Part shown: positions 61,597 through 64,000 of the stretch, one piece after another
How positions within the stretch are numbered: position 1 is the stretch's first letter
Layout: each line of letters starts with the position of its first letter
Source of the DNA: Coprinus comatus
Taxonomy: Eukaryota > Basidiomycota > Agaricomycetes > Agaricales > Agaricaceae
Length of the DNA stretch: 64,000 nt
Direction of reading: 5' to 3'
Assembly (NCBI GenBank): GCA_034638255.1
Contig: JAWPGT010000003.1
Coordinates: 1,054,001 to 1,118,000, forward strand
Notes under the pieces: model-generated
Told to the model about the DNA's origin: nothing
Database searches by the model: none
Seen by the model: the letters and a program-made list of their open reading frames with translations, nothing else
Translations under genes and position numbers: made by a program

Positions 61597-64000
61597 ATGA
61601 AAATTCCATCAAAACCCTCATTCATTCTCTTACTTGGTACATTTTCTTCTCTGGTACTCACTGTTGCTTCGCTTTCTCTAGACCGATTATCAAACGTTCC
61701 CACTATTGAGAACAGATTTATTATCGAGGTCAATGATACCCCCAATATCCCTGATACGAAGCGCTCAACTAAATCGGTTCGTTATTACATTCTTACTGAT
61801 CAACATCAGCTAAACATCATTCATAACCATCACCCTCGGATACACAGCCTGATGTTCACAGACGTCTCTATTCGCATCTCAAATCTCGAAAGGTCGCCTT
61901 CGACGTAACGAAAGAGTACAAATCCTCAGGTCTTTTCGTTGGTGTTGCTATAACTCTAGAAAACCCTCATGTAAATAAACCCGTTTCCCTGGATGGCCTA
62001 AAATCAAACACCAGTTTTAATCTTAATCAATTTCAGGATATTAATGGATTACGAGACACACCAGGTATCAAGGCTATTCGACCGGTTCGTAAATTCGGTG
62101 GACCCAAGTATGTGTCACTTTCTCCGGCTTCTGTTACGCAATGGAATTCTGCATTGAAAAATGAGCCCTCGTATGTACTATTGACGGGATTGATATTGAC
62201 GCTGCTCTTTTTTGCTGTGTAGACCTGTCAAGTTTCGTCGTGTAACGGGTCCCAATGACCCCGGAGTTCCCGTTGATACTCAATCAACTCATATTATGAC
62301 TGTAAGACTTTTCTCCATCTATTTATCCCAAATACTAAGTTGGAGTGTAGGGAGTTAATAAATTACACGCCACAGGTATACTAGGAAGGGGTATCAAAAT
62401 TGGCATGTACGTCTAAACTCAAATTCATGATTGATGTAAATTCTGATTAAAAAACAGCCTTGACACTGGTATTGATTACACTCACCCCGCCCTCGGTGGC
62501 GCCTTTGGTCCTGGGAATAAAGTTATCGGGGGTTTTGATTTTGTCGGAGACGATTATGATGGTGAATTAATTTTTCAAATAATTATTTGGTTTGCTTATA
62601 ACTCCGTATCGTTGAAATATAGGAACTAACACACCTGTACCTGATAATGACCCTTTGGATTGCAATGGTCATGGTACGCACATTGCTGTAAGTTCAAGGT
62701 TCTCAAATGATGATGGTGATTTCTACCATTATATCATGTTTTGTACTGATTTTTGATTAACAGGGTATCATAGGAGCCAACCCAGAAAACGAATATAACA
62801 TCAGTGGAGTTGCGTATGAAGCTTCCATCTCATCATACAGGATTTTCGGTTGTAAAGGGTCTGTAACTGATGATGGCAAGTTCAAACTTTCATCCTATAC
62901 ATCGCTACTAATCACTAAACAAACTAATGAAAAAAACAGTAATCATTGATGCATTACTATTAGGAGTAAAAGATGGGCAAGATATCTTGACAATATCGTT
63001 AAGTGGAGCTGATGGATGGACTGAATCTTCGTCTGCGGTAGTTGCTAGTAGAATTGCAAGATCGGGAAAGGTTGTGACGATTGCCGCAGGCAACGATGTA
63101 AGTGTCTCAAACAGTCTCAGGTCGTTCTCAAAGGCATATATATCATGTATTGACTACCAAACTCTATTGATACTACGCAGGGTGCATCAGGATCTTGGTA
63201 TTCTTCTACTCCAGGAAATGGTATCGACGTCATCTCAGTTGGATCTGTTGATAAGTACGTCTCATTTTCAATAATGTCATGAACACTCTCTTGCTCAAAC
63301 GTACATCCAACTTTCTCTCACTCTATCATGAATAGTACCGTCATTCGTTTACAAAATGCAACTGTACACGGAGTAACACATGATCCCATAACTTACTTCG
63401 CAACATTCCTACTCCCAATCAAAGGAGAACTTCCTATTTATGCAACTTCAGATGATACCACAATTCCTGATGATGCTTGTAATCCACTTCCTGATTCTAC
63501 ACCCGATTTATCGGAGAAATTAGTTATAATCAGAAGAGGAACTTGCACGTTTGCTAAGCAGCTGGATAATCTGGCAGCAAAAGGTGCGAGGGCTGCTATG
63601 ATTTACGAGTGAGCTTTTCTTTTCACCTCTTCTTATTTTTCTGTTGCTGACGAATATCCTTTTATTTTTTACTTTTAGTGATGGACGTGGGTTCTCCTCT
63701 ATCCCGACTAGTGAAGTCCAAGCTACTCTAATTCAAGCTGCTGATGGACAATTCGTAAGTTTTATTATTGTTTCCAAATTTTGACAAGGGATATTAATAA
63801 CCACAGCTCGTTGAACAATTTGCTGCCGGAGTGCCTGTATCTATATCATTCCCACAATCCAGTGAATCAACTGAATTCCGTGACCCTCACGGTGGTCTTA
63901 TTTCAGCCTTTACTAGGTAACTCTTACTACATTTTGTTTTTGTACAAACAAGTAATTCGCTGACTCCCAATTTCTTTTTCTTTGCTCAAGTTACGGTCCT
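61597..64000 (+). CDS. Secreted subtilisin-like serine protease (copy 2), cut by the right edge
   Basis: Exons: 61597-61776, 61848-61970, 62037-62107, 62223-62301, 62351-62406, 62458-62561, 62623-62687, 62764-62875, 62940-63097, 63181-63254, 63336-63608, 63679-63754, 63807-63916 and 63991 to the edge; 497 residues in the window. It has a signal peptide (FILLLGTFSSLVLTVASLSL), a propeptide (RFIIEVNDTPNIPDTKRS), the catalytic Asp in ILDTGIDYTHPALGG, the His in NGHGTHIA and a PA domain; the Ser block lies beyond the edge. Every exon boundary matches copy 1, most exons have the same length, and the encoded proteins are clearly close paralogues. One intron (62876-62939) starts GC instead of GT (GATG|GCAAGT). 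Extracellular proteolysis is the expected role. Confidence 0.92.

Overview
The window is nuclear DNA of a fungus, most probably a basidiomycete of the Agaricomycotina. The genes are cut into many exons by short GT-AG introns (mostly 46-85 nt), and the gene complement fits: a muskelin homologue, a large single-pass membrane protein with a proline/serine-rich tail, a PY-type arrestin and paired subtilases. There is no plasmid, phage, CRISPR or operon signal. All gene models were built by hand from splice signals, reading-frame continuity and family resemblance; no search was run.

Left part (1-17190) is gene-dense. In order: the 3' end of an unrecognised gene (+), tRNA-Gly(TCC) (-), tRNA-Thr(AGT) (-), mevalonate diphosphate decarboxylase (-), the CCR4 deadenylase (-), a 17-exon secreted subtilase (-), muskelin (+) and sphingosine-1-phosphate lyase (+).

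The middle (17191-44635) alternates genes with long stretches lacking recognisable genes. It holds a CCCH zinc-finger/coiled-coil protein ending in a CaaX box (-), a decayed Tc1/mariner-type transposon with intact terminal inverted repeats, an arrestin-like adaptor (+), cytochrome c peroxidase (+), a second tRNA-Gly(TCC) carrying an 8-nt intron (+), a small Ser/Thr-rich ORF (-), the H2A.Z chaperone CHZ1 (-), a frame-broken conserved gene (+), gluconokinase (+), an F-box protein (+), a 20S proteasome alpha subunit (+) and a Ctr copper transporter (-).

The right part has a 5.7-kb stretch with no gene I can support, then a tight divergent pair (a MoxR/magnesium-chelatase-like protein and a 1464-residue membrane protein, start codons 42 bp apart), another gene-poor stretch of 4.7 kb, and a second subtilase (+) that runs off the right edge. 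It is a close paralogue of the left subtilase with the same intron positions.

The genes are mostly unrelated housekeeping functions: sterol synthesis, mRNA decay, sphingolipid breakdown, mitochondrial peroxide removal, chromatin, proteasome and copper uptake. The most unusual observations are the CaaX-tailed CCCH protein, a proteasome gene whose first exon is only the ATG followed by 16-, 27- and 15-nt exons, other microexons (10, 19, 20 nt), the intron-plus/intron-minus tRNA-Gly pair, and splice-site differences between the two subtilases.
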